Part shown: positions 1-9,203 of the stretch, one piece after another
Position numbering within the stretch: the first letter of the stretch is position 1
Layout of the letters: every line of letters starts with the position of its first letter
From: Chloroflexota bacterium
GTDB lineage: Bacteria > Chloroflexota > UBA11872 > VXOZ01
Assembly: GCA_028874195.1 (NCBI GenBank)
Contig: JAPPLM010000055.1
Span: 1-64,000, forward strand
Direction: 5' to 3'
DNA: 64,000 nt
The notes under the pieces: model-generated
The model's database searches: none
The model's input: only the letters and a program-made list of their open reading frames with translations
What the model was told of the DNA's origin: nothing
Program-made: the position numbers and the translations under genes

Positions 1-27
1 AAACCGGTCACCAGCCCTTGACAGCCA

Positions 28-291
28 AGACAGTTTCTGAGCTTGTCGAAGGGCCAACTGTGGAGTTGGGAAGACTAACTTTCGTATCTGTGCTCCCGTT
101 CATGCTTCGACGGGCTCAGCACGAACGGCGCCTTATCCATATCCGTGCGGATCTGCTTCTCCCGTTTTGCCCTGAGTGTGTCGAAGGGTGAAGTGTGACG
201 CAAACCCACTTCATTGCGCATGAGCAGTGGTGCCAGACGGGGCGGCTTGATCGCGGCTATGGGCGCTGGTTTCAAACCTGCGCTACCAGAG
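28..291. repeat. Cluster of short dispersed palindromic repeats (families A and D)
   Basis: The stretch before the first gene holds three partial copies of a repeat whose core reads cttcgacaagctcag or its complement (about 31-50, 94-128, 160-190), often bounded by cgttc/gaacg. One copy of a second repeat, with core ggtttcaaacctgcgctacc, lies at about 267-291. The same elements recur at 15.5, 15.7, 15.9, 32.8, 37.1 and 54.3 kb. Open frames across this stretch consist of repeat sequence and are not credible genes. No promoter or RNA gene is evident. Confidence 0.7.
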
Positions 292-324
292 ATACTGTTC
301 ATTGCTAGATGGGTGCTGCTTTAG

Positions 325-1665
325 TTAGACTGCTCGACCCCAGAGCGGTGGCGACGCGCTTTGTTGCTGATGCGAGCGCAAGTAATCGCAGGCGCGATTT
401 ACCATGGTCGCCACGTCGTCACCGTCCTCGAAGCTCAGCAGCCCTTCCCAATAGGTGCCCAATGGCGGCGCGGGCAGCGGTTCCGCCCGGCCGTGCTCCA
501 GCGAGAGCTGTAGCGCTGCAACCTCTTCAGGTCGGAGGTCAGTGCGAATCTCCTCCAGTCTTGCCACTGCCGCTCTACTCGCAGGCACGGCCGCCTCCTC
601 CTGCAATGCCTGCGCCAGGCCCCGCAGCGCCGTGTAGGCCGCCTCGGTATGCGTTGTGCGCGCGGCAATGCCGATGCCAAAGTGGCCTCGCACCGGCACC
701 GCGCGCGCCCTGCCCCGGGGCAGCGCCGCCGTCCGGAACCCAGAGTGAAGCAGTGCATCGTGGCTATACAACATTGCCGGCGGCGATCGCTGTCCAAGAA
801 TCAACTCAAACAGGTCTCTTAAAGGCGCCGGTGGCGAAACGCGATACTTGTGTATCAAGTCGTGCACGAATTGCAGGGCTTCCACCGCCGCCGGCTCCTG
901 CAAGCGGCACTGCAATGTGATCGGATCAACCGCCTCTGCGCCGTTCTGCCACACCGCCCACCAAGCATCATGCAAATGGGCAATCAGCCCCCAACGCGCC
1001 ACCGTGCCGTCCACCTCGCGCGTCGTCAGCCTGACGGCGCTTTCCAACAGGTCGTCCCAATCCCAGCTTGCGTCCACCGGCGGCACGCCATGCAACTTAA
1101 AGTGATCCTCGTCGTAGTAGAGCATAAGCGGGCGTGCGCCGATGGGCAGCGCGTAGAGCGCGCCGTCTCGCCGAAACTGATCGAGAACGCTGGGGAAGAA
1201 TTCTCGCTCAAGCTCGGCTCCCGCCGGGCCGCTAAAGCGGTCCAAGGGCAGCAGGAGTCCTTCCGGCCCCAGCCGCGTCGCATCGTGCGAAGCTAGGATT
1301 ACGAGGTCTGCCAGCAATGCTTCGACTGTGTCGAGCGCCGCCGTTCGGGCTTCTTCGGTTGTTATTGGCTCTACATTGTGTGGATACAACTCCTCATAGA
1401 ACTGCAACGCAAGGCTGTACCCGCCGCGCGTTGGACCGTAAGGACTCTCTCTATTTGACTCAAGCGTAGTTAGTCCCCGTCTGTACGTGTCCTCAGACCT
1501 TTCCTTCGTAAGGAGCGGATTGCCTAAGGAACCGTAAGAGGGCGCCGCTACATTCAGTGCGACCGCTTGCGGCACGCTCGGCGCATCAAGCTGAGGCTCT
1601 GCAAAGCTACATCCGGCAGCCAGCGCCGCCGTGCTTGCAAGCATTGATCTTCGTGAGAGCTTCAT
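325..1665 (-). CDS. Extracellular solute-binding lipoprotein (ABC sugar-type)
   Basis: The 446-residue product starts with a basic n-region containing a twin-arginine-like SRRSML, a short hydrophobic stretch and a lipobox ending in AAGC, with Cys19 as the predicted lipidated residue. The rest resembles family 1 (SBP_bac_1) binding proteins of ABC importers in length and composition, with Trp/Tyr-rich patches such as DASWDWDDLLE and a YDEDHFKLHGV-type segment usual in sugar binders. It would sit on the outer face of the membrane and deliver a sugar or oligosaccharide to a permease. It starts 7 bp after the hydrolase gene on the same strand, suggesting cotranscription. No permease or ATPase gene is nearby, so its transporter must be elsewhere. 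The substrate cannot be told from sequence. Confidence 0.85.
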   Translation of the reverse strand: MKLSRRSMLASTAALAAGCSFAEPQLDAPSVPQAVALNVAAPSYGSLGNPLLTKERSEDTYRRGLTTLESNRESPYGPTRGGYSLALQFYEELYPHNVEPITTEEARTAALDTVEALLADLVILASHDATRLGPEGLLLPLDRFSGPAGAELEREFFPSVLDQFRRDGALYALPIGARPLMLYYDEDHFKLHGVPPVDASWDWDDLLESAVRLTTREVDGTVARWGLIAHLHDAWWAVWQNGAEAVDPITLQCRLQEPAAVEALQFVHDLIHKYRVSPPAPLRDLFELILGQRSPPAMLYSHDALLHSGFRTAALPRGRARAVPVRGHFGIGIAARTTHTEAAYTALRGLAQALQEEAAVPASRAAVARLEEIRTDLRPEEVAALQLSLEHGRAEPLPAPPLGTYWEGLLSFEDGDDVATMVNRACDYLRSHQQQSASPPLWGRAV

Positions 1666-1672
1666 CTTGCGG

Positions 1673-3952
1673 CTAACTCTTGCGTGGCTTCCAGTTCAGA
1701 TGCCTATCTAGAAACGCAAACGTACCCGTGCTTTCGATCATGTGGCCGCCGTCGAAGTAGTAGATTTCGGCGCGTTCGGGGATCTCGAGGTCGGCGTAGC
1801 GGCGCTGGACTCGCGCGTATTCGTAGGCGCACCATTCGTCTGAGGCCACGCCGTCGCGGTGGCCGCGCTCCACCATGAACGGGCGCGGCGCCATGAGATA
1901 GGCCATTTCGGCGTAGTTGAAGGTCTGCCCCAGGTTGAACTCCTGCATCTCCCACTCATGGTTGAACATGTAGCCCGAGAAGTAGTCGGTGCTCGCGCAC
2001 TTGCGTGCCCATTCGTTGAAGTCGCCGGAGCAGATGGAAAGCGCGTACCGGGTCAGCACCGTCGGTATGCGCATGGCCGCCTTTCCGCCGTAGGAGAGGC
2101 CGTAGAAGCCGATGCGGTCGGGATCGACAAACGGCAACGAGGACAGCCAGCGGAGTTGTTGCTCGTGCTGGGCAATGGCAAAGGTGAACAGCGTCCAGCC
2201 CAAGGGATTGGCTTTGCGCTGGAGCGTGCGAAACTCGTGGTAGCCGATGTAGGGATTCTGGGGTGCGTAGGTGATATAGCCGCGTTCCGCCAGCCGCGCG
2301 GCAAAGGCATGGTACGGGCCCTCTTCCTCTTTGATCACGTCCTCAGGACGTCCTTCGAGTCCGTGCTGGCAGACCACCACCGGCCGCTGTTCGCCGGGGG
2401 CAATGTCTTTGGGCACTAGCAAGATGCCGTGGGCAAAGATGTCGGGATGCACGTCCAGCGTCAATTCGTAGCCGATCCACGCATCGCTATTGCCATACGG
2501 ACGGCTCTTGGCGTTGAACGGCAGACTGGGATCCGGGCAGCGGCCGATGAGGTCTTCCCAGAACCGCTTTCTATATGTGGCGTTGGATGCTTCCCATGCC
2601 TCCAAAGAAGACGTATCTGCCTCCGACCAGAAATCTTCACGCGTGCGCCACGCCAGTTCGAGGCGCTGTTGCACGTGGGTCACGATTTGGTTGAATTGCC
2701 GTTGCATGCGTGCGGATGGGTCGAAGCCGGTGCGGGCGTCGCGGGGAGCGCTTGCCGGTGCTTTGTCGCCTGTCTCAACACCCAAGCCATGGAGCAGCGC
2801 GGCTAGAGCCGCTGCCGATCCGGGCCCAGGATCATCTGCGTGAGGTTCCGCCAGCACAAGCCGGTCTGCGGCATCGCACGCCGCGTAGGCCAGTCGCGCG
2901 CGTGCAACTTCCGCCCGAACTTCCGCTAACGGAGCGGGTTCGATCTTTCCCGGCGCGCCAACCCGTCCGCGCACACGTTCTAAATCGAGAATGGGCGGCA
3001 GGCCGGGAATGTCAGGCGCGTTTGCAGCCTCGACAATCAAAGCGCGCGGGGCAACCATGCTGGCGAGTTCGGCATCGCCAAAGCCGCGCAGCATACGCCA
3101 GACGTTGCGATAGAGCGGCTCTTGCCACAACTGGGTGCGGTTGCGGAAATGACCGCTTACGCCCACTGCCGCGATCCGTTCGTCCAGCGCGCCGCTGTAG
3201 AGCGCCAGCAGTCCGCCCTCGCCGTAGCCAAACGCTGCCACCGGCACGTCTTCCGGCACCGGTTGCGCCGCAAAGAAACCCACGAGCGCCAAGAGCATCT
3301 GCACCTCGTAGCCGATGACGTGACGTCCCATTTCGCAGGCCATGCGGTAAACATACTCGCGGTGGGGCTGGTCGGTCATGCGAATGGCGGGATTGCCCGA
3401 CCACGTGTGCTCACGGTCGATGAGCACCGGCACCACCACTTGACACCCCATTTCCACCAAGCGCCGCGCGAACTGCTGCTCGGGTTCCAAGCCAGGAGCG
3501 AGGCCGGCGAGCATCTCCGGCGAACAGTCGGCATCGGGCACCGCAATCACGTGGGCAATGGGCGGTTGTTTGGGCCGCAGGAGCAGGCCTTCGCCTTCAA
3601 CTCCTTCCAGCACCGGCCAGCGAATGGCGTGAACGTCGTACGTTCGCGTGGCGGCGACGCGGAAGGGATCGGTGGTCGAGCACACGAATTCCAGGGCCGC
3701 AACAGGTTTGCGCTCGTCAATGACGCCGATATTGTGTGCGAATTCCTGTCGCTTTGCGGCAATGCGCGCGTCGAATGTTTCCGCGGAATCCGCTAGCGAC
3801 TGCAAAGACTCCTCCGCAACGCTATCGGCAGCGGTCAGTTCCCGATCCAAGTAGCGATGAATGCCGGCGATCATCTGCGCGGCAACGTCGCCTTCTATTG
3901 TGAGCGCGTCTGTATCGGGCAGACGGGAGTTTTCGTGATCACGTTGGCCCAT
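1673..3952 (-). CDS. Two-domain alpha/beta hydrolase (dienelactone hydrolase/acetyl xylan esterase-like)
   Basis: The 759-residue protein contains two alpha/beta-hydrolase-like halves. The C-terminal half carries a complete-looking active site: the nucleophile elbow GLSYGG near residue 620, an acidic segment GHRDGVASDEW, and a late His in FDGGHMIEST. The N-terminal half has an analogous elbow reading GYGEGG, in which the nucleophile position is Gly, so that domain is probably catalytically dead and structural. I chose the ATG at 3952 because AGAAGGA lies about 9 bases upstream; an ATG 30 bases earlier lacks a good site. The family cleaves esters of carbohydrates or lactones; the substrate is unknown. 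The next gene downstream is a sugar-binding lipoprotein, consistent with a carbohydrate-ester role. Confidence 0.85.
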   Translation of the reverse strand: MGQRDHENSRLPDTDALTIEGDVAAQMIAGIHRYLDRELTAADSVAEESLQSLADSAETFDARIAAKRQEFAHNIGVIDERKPVAALEFVCSTTDPFRVAATRTYDVHAIRWPVLEGVEGEGLLLRPKQPPIAHVIAVPDADCSPEMLAGLAPGLEPEQQFARRLVEMGCQVVVPVLIDREHTWSGNPAIRMTDQPHREYVYRMACEMGRHVIGYEVQMLLALVGFFAAQPVPEDVPVAAFGYGEGGLLALYSGALDERIAAVGVSGHFRNRTQLWQEPLYRNVWRMLRGFGDAELASMVAPRALIVEAANAPDIPGLPPILDLERVRGRVGAPGKIEPAPLAEVRAEVARARLAYAACDAADRLVLAEPHADDPGPGSAAALAALLHGLGVETGDKAPASAPRDARTGFDPSARMQRQFNQIVTHVQQRLELAWRTREDFWSEADTSSLEAWEASNATYRKRFWEDLIGRCPDPSLPFNAKSRPYGNSDAWIGYELTLDVHPDIFAHGILLVPKDIAPGEQRPVVVCQHGLEGRPEDVIKEEEGPYHAFAARLAERGYITYAPQNPYIGYHEFRTLQRKANPLGWTLFTFAIAQHEQQLRWLSSLPFVDPDRIGFYGLSYGGKAAMRIPTVLTRYALSICSGDFNEWARKCASTDYFSGYMFNHEWEMQEFNLGQTFNYAEMAYLMAPRPFMVERGHRDGVASDEWCAYEYARVQRRYADLEIPERAEIYYFDGGHMIESTGTFAFLDRHLNWKPRKS

Positions 3953-4053
3953 GGTGGCAATCCTTCTTTCACTTTCACGCATTCAGTAGCACAGTAGCGC
4001 GGTAGTACACAGCGGCGCAACTAGAGCGAGGCGTGACAGCACCCTCTAGACCT

Positions 4054-4081
4054 TTGCGCCGACGGCAGTCACGGTATACTC
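4054..4081 (+). promoter_or_regulatory. Candidate sigma70-type promoter of lhgO
   Basis: A -10 box TATACT (4076-4081) is preceded by TTTGCG (4054-4059) with a 16-base spacer. The lhgO ATG lies 47 bases downstream of the -10. The same GGTATACT core appears in the rpsB promoter at 5522-5529. Assigned by eye. Confidence 0.45.
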
Positions 4082-4128
4082 TGATGCAGCGATAGGCAGT
4101 ATGCACGACAGGAAAATCCAGGAACGGC

Positions 4129-5349
4129 ATGAGTGAAAGTTCCCCATTAGACATCGCCATAGTCGGCGGCGGCATCGTCGGGCTCTCTACCGCATGCGCA
4201 CTGGCTCAGCGTTACAATGGACTCAGCATCGCGATCTTTGAAAAAGAAGCTGACATTGCCCAGCATCAGACCGGTCACAACAGCGGAGTCATTCATTCCG
4301 GCATCTACTATCGGCCCGGCTCTCAACGCGCGCGCATGGCCGTGCAGGGGTCCGAACGCATGGTTGCCTTTTGCGAAGAGCACAGCATACCTTACGACCG
4401 CTGTGGCAAGGTGATCGTCGCCACGGAAGTAGGGCAAGTTCCCGCCTTGGTAGAGTTACTGCGGCGGGGCCAAGCCAACGGTGTGCCTGGCGTGCGCATG
4501 ATCGGGCCGGAAGAGCTAAGGGAACTGGAACCCTATGCCACCGGGATACGAGCCATCCATGTGCCAAGCGCCGGTATCGTCAACTATAGCCTCGTTGCTC
4601 AGGCCTATCGCAAGCTCCTTGAAGGTGCCGGTGGTGAGGTCCGCACAGGCGCGGAAGTGACCGCGATTGTTGAAGAGCCCAACGCGCTGCGCCTCCAGAC
4701 AACCCAGGGAGACGTTCGGAGCAAACACGTGATCACGTGCGGCGGCCTGTATGCGGACCGCGTCAGCATGGCCGCCGGGCTGAAGCCGGAGATTAAAGTC
4801 GCGCCATTCCGCGGCGAGTATTCCGAGCTCGTGCCGGAAAAGCGCTACTTGGTGCGCAATCTCATCTATCCCGTAGCTAATCCCGCCTTTCCGTTTCTTG
4901 GCGTTCATTTTACGCGCCGCATCAACGGTGCTATTGAGGTCGGTCCGAATGCCGTGCTGGCTTTCCGGCGCCAGGGCTACCGCTGGCGGGACGTAAGCGT
5001 GGGCGATACCCTGGACATCCTCGGCTACGCGGGGTTCTGGCGCATGGCGGCGCGCTACTGGCGTACCGGTCTCGGTGAAATGTACCGCTCGCTCAATAAA
5101 CGCGCGATGGTAAAGGAGTTGCAGAAGCTTGTGCCGGACGTCACCAGCCGGGACCTGGTGCGCGCGGGCGCGGGCGTGCGGGCGCAGGCGCTAGACCGGC
5201 AGGGCAAACTGGTGGAGGACTTTCACATTGTGCAGGAGCCGCGCATGATCCACGTGCTCAATGCGCCGTCACCGGCGGCGACAGCCTCGCTGAGCATAGG
5301 CTCTGCCGTGGCGGACATGGCGGAGCAATGGCTAGCGTCTCGCTCGTGA
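4129..5349 (+). CDS. lhgO: L-2-hydroxyglutarate oxidase, FAD-dependent
   Basis: The 406-residue protein begins with a Rossmann FAD-binding motif, AIVGGGIVGLSTA (residues about 9-21), followed by an acidic strand end (FEKE) for ribose binding and by HQTGHNSGVIHSGIYY, which is characteristic of L-2-hydroxyglutarate oxidase in the DAO superfamily. The length matches the family (about 400). The enzyme oxidises L-2-hydroxyglutarate to 2-oxoglutarate, passing electrons to FAD and the membrane quinone pool or oxygen. It is monocistronic as far as can be seen: the upstream hydrolase is divergent, and the downstream rpsB operon has its own promoter. A weak site AGGAACGG precedes the ATG. Other DAO-family substrates remain possible, but the HNSGVIHSG motif argues for this assignment. 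Confidence 0.9.
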   Translation: MSESSPLDIAIVGGGIVGLSTACALAQRYNGLSIAIFEKEADIAQHQTGHNSGVIHSGIYYRPGSQRARMAVQGSERMVAFCEEHSIPYDRCGKVIVATEVGQVPALVELLRRGQANGVPGVRMIGPEELRELEPYATGIRAIHVPSAGIVNYSLVAQAYRKLLEGAGGEVRTGAEVTAIVEEPNALRLQTTQGDVRSKHVITCGGLYADRVSMAAGLKPEIKVAPFRGEYSELVPEKRYLVRNLIYPVANPAFPFLGVHFTRRINGAIEVGPNAVLAFRRQGYRWRDVSVGDTLDILGYAGFWRMAARYWRTGLGEMYRSLNKRAMVKELQKLVPDVTSRDLVRAGAGVRAQALDRQGKLVEDFHIVQEPRMIHVLNAPSPAATASLSIGSAVADMAEQWLASRS

Positions 5350-5394
5350 GTGGCCAGTGGGAAGGGTGACCATGCAAACTTGCTCTGCACGTAA

Positions 5395-5409
5395 ATCGGA
5401 AATTCCGAT
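5395..5409. promoter_or_regulatory. Odd palindrome between lhgO and rpsB
   Basis: ATCGGAA and TTCCGAT form a perfect 7-base inverted repeat around a single A. It lies about 90 bases before the rpsB -35 box. It could be an operator half-site pair; no terminator-like U run follows it. Confidence 0.25.
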
Positions 5410-5499
5410 CGCCCATTAAGGGAGAGAAAAGGACGGGTGACGCCAAGGTGAGGCGGGGTCTTTGAGCTAGTTTATGTACCCATATTCGGTGCAACTGCG

Positions 5500-5529
5500 T
5501 TGCCGCCCACGCGGCGTAGACGGTATACT
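5500..5529 (+). promoter_or_regulatory. Candidate promoter of the rpsB-tsf-pyrH-frr-uppS-cdsA operon
   Basis: TTGCCG (5500-5505) and TATACT (5524-5529) are separated by 18 bases, a good match to the housekeeping consensus. Transcription would start near 5536, leaving a leader of about 110 bases before the rpsB ATG. Confidence 0.6.
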
Positions 5530-5547
5530 GTTCTAGATAGCCAACGG

Positions 5548-5616
5548 GCCTGCACGAGGAATGTACGTGCGAGGCTTGTTAATATGTGTAAAGGAGCAAC
5601 GAGCCTGATCGCTCGT
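5548..5616 (+). promoter_or_regulatory. Structured 5' leader of rpsB, possible S2 autoregulatory element
   Basis: Just after the predicted transcription start, positions 5548-5556 pair with 5566-5575 to make a 9-bp stem with one bulged G (5571) and a 9-base loop. A second perfect 6-bp hairpin lies at 5599-5616 (ACGAGC/GCTCGT, 6-base loop). Ribosomal protein S2 represses its own operon through leader RNA in several bacteria, so a similar role is plausible here. The fold was judged by eye and no homology to a named motif is claimed. Confidence 0.4.
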
Positions 5617-5648
5617 AGGCACAGGAGTGCGGAAGGGGTCGCGAACGA

Positions 5649-6449
5649 ATGGCCGTGGCGAGTCTGAAGGATTTGTTTGACGCGGGCGTGCATTTTGGGC
5701 ATCCGACCAACCGGTGGAATCCCAAGATGAAGCCTTTCATCTACATGGCGAGAAGCAAGATCCATATCATCGATCTTGAAAAGAGCGCAAGCGGACTGCA
5801 GGAAGCCTGCGACTTTGCCCGCGACCTCGCGCTGGAAAACCGGGAAGTCCTGTTTGTCGGCACCAAGAAACAGGCGCAGGAGATTGTGGAGCAAGAGGCT
5901 TCCCGTGTTGGGATGCCTTTCGTCAATCAGCGATGGCTGGGTGGCATGTTGACCAACTATGCCACCATTAGTCAGCGTCTGGCGAAGATGAAAGAAATGG
6001 AATCCGAGCAGGCGAATGACGCCTGGCAGAGTTTCTCCAAGAAGGAAGTGGGCCGACTCCAGGATCGCCTGGCGAAGCTCCAGCGCTTCCTCAACGGCAT
6101 CCGGGATATGCACCGCCTTCCTTCCGCCCTCTACGTGGTCGATACCGTCCGCGAGCACATTGCGGTTGCAGAGGCGCAAAAGCTTGGCATTCCTGTCATA
6201 GCGCTGCTAGACACGAACTGCGATCCCGATCACGTGGACTATTCCATTCCCGGCAATGACGACGCCATCAAGTCAATCCGCCTCATCACGCGACTCATTG
6301 CCGATGCCATACACAGCGGGCAGGAACTGCGCGCGGCCCAGGCCTCCGAGGCAGAGTCAGAAAGTGCGGTGGATGCAGTGGCCGCCGACCCGGATGCAGA
6401 AGCCGAAGCCGAGCCCACGGAAGAGACCGCTGAAGAAGATGCGGGTTAG
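5649..6449 (+). CDS. rpsB: 30S ribosomal protein S2
   Basis: The 266-residue product carries the hallmark S2 sequences: [20 protein letters not shown] at the start, [16 protein letters not shown], the [10 protein letters not shown] block and [20 protein letters not shown]. It has the usual core followed by an acidic tail of about 35 residues rich in Glu, Ala and Asp. S2 joins late to the small subunit and helps position the 5' region of mRNA. It is the first gene of the operon with tsf 50 bases downstream, the conserved rpsB-tsf order. A 110-base leader with two hairpins precedes it. Confidence 0.98.
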   Translation: MAVASLKDLFDAGVHFGHPTNRWNPKMKPFIYMARSKIHIIDLEKSASGLQEACDFARDLALENREVLFVGTKKQAQEIVEQEASRVGMPFVNQRWLGGMLTNYATISQRLAKMKEMESEQANDAWQSFSKKEVGRLQDRLAKLQRFLNGIRDMHRLPSALYVVDTVREHIAVAEAQKLGIPVIALLDTNCDPDHVDYSIPGNDDAIKSIRLITRLIADAIHSGQELRAAQASEAESESAVDAVAADPDAEAEAEPTEETAEEDAG

Positions 6450-6499
6450 GCCGCTCAGTTTGAAAACGCAATTAGGTAAAGGGAGTTAGATTCCAACAA

Positions 6500-7006
6500 A
6501 TGGCAACGGTGACAATTACGGACATCAAGTCGCTGCGCGAGGAAACCGGCGCAGGGATTATGGACTGCAAGCGGGCCTTGGAAGAAGCGAACGGAGACCA
6601 TGCAGCCGCCAAGAAGCTGCTGGACGAGCAAGGACTGGCGAAGGCGGAGAAACGCGCGGACAGGAAGGCCTCCCAGGGCTTGGTGCACTCGTACATCCAC
6701 GGTGACGGTCGTGTCGGCGTCTTGGTGGAAGTGAACTGTGAAACGGACTTCGTGGCGCGCACGGAGGAATTCCAGCATCTCGTGCACGAAATCGCTTTAC
6801 ATATCGCCGGCATGAGCCCCGAGTTTGTAAGCGAAGAAGACTTGCCGGAAGACTACGAGGGCAACCCGGAAGAGACCGTATTGCTTGCGCAGCCGTTTGT
6901 GCGTGATCCGTCGCTGACCGTTGCCGACCTTGTCAAGCAATCCATTGCAAAGACCGGTGAGAATATCGTCGTGCGGCGCTTTTGCCGCTACGAACGCGGC
7001 CTTTAG
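6500..7006 (+). CDS. tsf: Elongation factor Ts, short form
   Basis: The product is 168 residues, against about 280-300 in E. coli. It has the N-terminal UBA-like domain ([22 protein letters not shown]) and the nucleotide-exchange core [14 protein letters not shown], where the TDFVA motif contacts EF-Tu. The C-terminal subdomain and dimerisation region are absent, as in the short EF-Ts proteins of Chloroflexota, Thermus and relatives. It catalyses GDP release from EF-Tu. A ribosome site AAAGGGAG precedes the ATG. The TAG stop is followed by a 73-base gap to pyrH. The brevity looks natural because the end matches the usual terminus of short forms. Confidence 0.95.
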   Translation: MATVTITDIKSLREETGAGIMDCKRALEEANGDHAAAKKLLDEQGLAKAEKRADRKASQGLVHSYIHGDGRVGVLVEVNCETDFVARTEEFQHLVHEIALHIAGMSPEFVSEEDLPEDYEGNPEETVLLAQPFVRDPSLTVADLVKQSIAKTGENIVVRRFCRYERGL

Positions 7007-7079
7007 AGCGTCTGAATTACACGCGAGCTCTTTCTGAACGGGCGTCGACAACCCGGCTCTGTATGAGCAAAGAGGATGT

Positions 7080-7826
7080 ATGGCAAAGCTACGCTATAAG
7101 CGCGTGCTGCTCAAGATCGGCGGCGAGGCGCTTATGGGCAAAGGGAAGGGCGAGTATGGCATAGACCTGGCAATCGCACGCGACATCGCCAAGCAGATTG
7201 CCTCCGCTCGCCGCCTAGGCGTACAGATTGGCGTTGTCATTGGCGGGGGTAATATCTGGCGGGGCGAACTGGCAGCCGACCAGGGCATGGACCGCGCCAC
7301 AGCCGACTACATGGGCATGTTGGCCACGGTCATAAACGCACTGGCTCTCCAGGATGCCGTCGCGCGGGAAGGCTTGGACGCGCGGGTGCAAACCGCAATC
7401 GAGATGCGCGAAGTCGCCGAACCGTACATCCGTGCGCGAGCGATCGACCACTTGGAACAGGACCGGGTTGTCATCTTCAGCGCGGGCACCGGGAATCCCT
7501 TCTTCACGACGGACACGGCGGGCGCGCTGCGGGCCATGGAGATCAACGCCGAAATCCTGATAAAGGCCACGAAAGTTGACGGCGCGTATGAGAGCGACCC
7601 CGTCATCAATCCGAACGCCAGAAAATTTGACTACCTTACGTACCTGGACGCACTGAACATGGGCTTGAAGGTAATGGACAGCACCGCCATCTCGCTCTGT
7701 ATGGAGAATGACCTGCCCATTGCCGTTTTCAAGCTGGAGAATGCCGGAGCGTTGGAGAGGTTGCTGCAAGGGGAGCCGGTTGGGACCCTGATAGGAGAAA
7801 GGGACGATGCTGGAGCCAATTCTTGA
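7080..7826 (+). CDS. pyrH: UMP kinase
   Basis: The 248-residue amino-acid-kinase-fold protein has the PyrH signatures: [11 protein letters not shown] near the start, [12 protein letters not shown] for phosphate binding, [17 protein letters not shown], and [20 protein letters not shown]. It phosphorylates UMP to UDP with ATP as the first committed step to UTP and CTP, in the cytosol. AAGAGGATGT lies just before the start. Its last 20 bases overlap the start of frr, a translationally coupled arrangement common to this operon. Confidence 0.97.
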   Translation: MAKLRYKRVLLKIGGEALMGKGKGEYGIDLAIARDIAKQIASARRLGVQIGVVIGGGNIWRGELAADQGMDRATADYMGMLATVINALALQDAVAREGLDARVQTAIEMREVAEPYIRARAIDHLEQDRVVIFSAGTGNPFFTTDTAGALRAMEINAEILIKATKVDGAYESDPVINPNARKFDYLTYLDALNMGLKVMDSTAISLCMENDLPIAVFKLENAGALERLLQGEPVGTLIGERDDAGANS

Positions 7827-8364
7827 GGACACGGAAATCACCATGGGCTTGGCAACGGAGGCGTTGCAGCGCGATATTGCCCGCATTCGCACCGGCAGAG
7901 CTTCCACGGCCCTCGTCGAGGAAATCGCCGTTGAGTACTACGGCACGGAAATGCCCTTAAATCAGGTAGCAACTATCCTTGTGCCCGAGCCGAGACTGAT
8001 CGTCATTCAGCCCTGGGACAAGCAGTCCATTCCGGCTATCGAACGAGCGATCCTTAAGTCTGAACTCGGCATTACTCCCAACAACGACGGTACCGTTATC
8101 CGCATCGCTTTGCCTCAACCCACTGCGGAACGGCGCCAAGAACTCGCAAAGATGGTGCGGCAACGCGCTGAGGAAGCCCGCGTTGCTATCCGCAATAGCC
8201 GGCGTTCTGCGCAGGACGAATTGCGCAAGCAACAAAAGAGCAGCAGTGCCTCCGAAGACGATGTTCGCCGGGCGCAGGGCGAATTGCAGAAGCTGACCGA
8301 CGCTGAAATAGAACGCGTCGATGCCATACTCGCCGAGAAAGAAGAGGAAATCCTGACCATCTAA
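7807..8364 (+). CDS. frr: Ribosome recycling factor
   Basis: At 185 residues it has the full family length. Diagnostic segments are [31 protein letters not shown], the [14 protein letters not shown] block and [21 protein letters not shown], followed by the long helical domain. With EF-G it splits the post-termination ribosome. The start is supported by AGGAGAAAGGG inside the end of pyrH, which it overlaps by 20 bases; uppS starts 3 bases after its stop. Confidence 0.97.
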   Translation: MLEPILEDTEITMGLATEALQRDIARIRTGRASTALVEEIAVEYYGTEMPLNQVATILVPEPRLIVIQPWDKQSIPAIERAILKSELGITPNNDGTVIRIALPQPTAERRQELAKMVRQRAEEARVAIRNSRRSAQDELRKQQKSSSASEDDVRRAQGELQKLTDAEIERVDAILAEKEEEILTI

Positions 8365-8366
8365 CG

Positions 8367-9203
8367 ATGGAACCGTCGCCTGCCAGAACAGTGAAGACCG
8401 CACCGAAGGAGGCGGGGGAATTGCCCCCGCTGACCGTTACGCCCGTCCACGTCGGTATCGTGATGGATGGCAACGGCCGTTGGGCGGCGCGGCGCGGTCT
8501 GCCGCGTTTGGAGGGACATCGCGCCGGTGCCCGCTGCGTGCGTGAAGTGGCCGAGGCAGCGGTGGAATTCGGCGTCAAGGTCCTCACCCTCTATGCGTTT
8601 TCAACGGAAAACTGGGCGCGCCCTGAGGCAGAAGTTAGCGGCCTCATGACGCTGCTTGAGGAGTCGATCGAACGCGAACAGGACGCGATCATGGAAAACC
8701 AGATCCGGGTTCGCTCCATCGGGCGCCGCGATGCCGTGCCTTCCACCTTGCAGGTAGCAATCGACCAGCTTGAGGAGGCAACACGCGGCAATGACCGGCT
8801 CACGGTAAACTTCGCCTTCAACTACGGCGGACGCAGCGAAATCGTCGATGCCGTGCGGGAAATCGTCGCGGAAGGCGTGCCTGCGTCCCGCATTTCGGAA
8901 GAGACGATTGCGCGGCACCTGTACACCCGCAATCTGCCGGACCCGGACCTGGTTATACGTACCGCGGGCGAGATGCGGCTCTCCAACTTCCTGCTTTGGC
9001 AAGCCGCCTACGCCGAGTACTACGCCGCGCAGGTCTTCTGGCCGGATTTTGGGCGTGAAGAGTTCTACGCCGCGCTCGCAAACTACAGCCGCCGCGAGCG
9101 CAAATTCGGCTCACTTTCGGGGGGCGGCGACTACGCTGGAAGCGACGACTGCGCTGGAAGCGAAGACTCCTCGAGCAGCCGCAATGGCAAAGCGAAGCAA
9201 TAA
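8367..9203 (+). CDS. uppS: Isoprenyl transferase (undecaprenyl diphosphate synthase)
   Basis: The 278-residue cis-prenyltransferase shows HVGIVMDGNGRWA, with the Mg-binding Asp, GHRAGA, LTLYAFSTENWARP, and the C-terminal PDLVIRTAGEMRLSNFLLWQ followed by AEYYAAQVFWPDF. It condenses isopentenyl units to make the C55 lipid carrier for cell-wall synthesis. The usual family sequence at the active site is RTSGE or RTGGE, so the Ala in RTAGE is a mild variant. The last 30 residues are a low-complexity tail with repeated Gly/Ser/Asp. It overlaps cdsA by 20 bases. Confidence 0.96.
   Translation: MEPSPARTVKTAPKEAGELPPLTVTPVHVGIVMDGNGRWAARRGLPRLEGHRAGARCVREVAEAAVEFGVKVLTLYAFSTENWARPEAEVSGLMTLLEESIEREQDAIMENQIRVRSIGRRDAVPSTLQVAIDQLEEATRGNDRLTVNFAFNYGGRSEIVDAVREIVAEGVPASRISEETIARHLYTRNLPDPDLVIRTAGEMRLSNFLLWQAAYAEYYAAQVFWPDFGREEFYAALANYSRRERKFGSLSGGGDYAGSDDCAGSEDSSSSRNGKAKQ

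Noticed and set aside
75-302. 75-codon minus frame
   Set aside because: Made of family A and D repeats; the composition reflects the palindromes.
309-920. 203-codon plus-strand frame over the solute-binding gene
   Set aside because: It is the antisense frame of the lipoprotein gene, rich in Pro, Arg and Ala as expected for GC-rich shadows.
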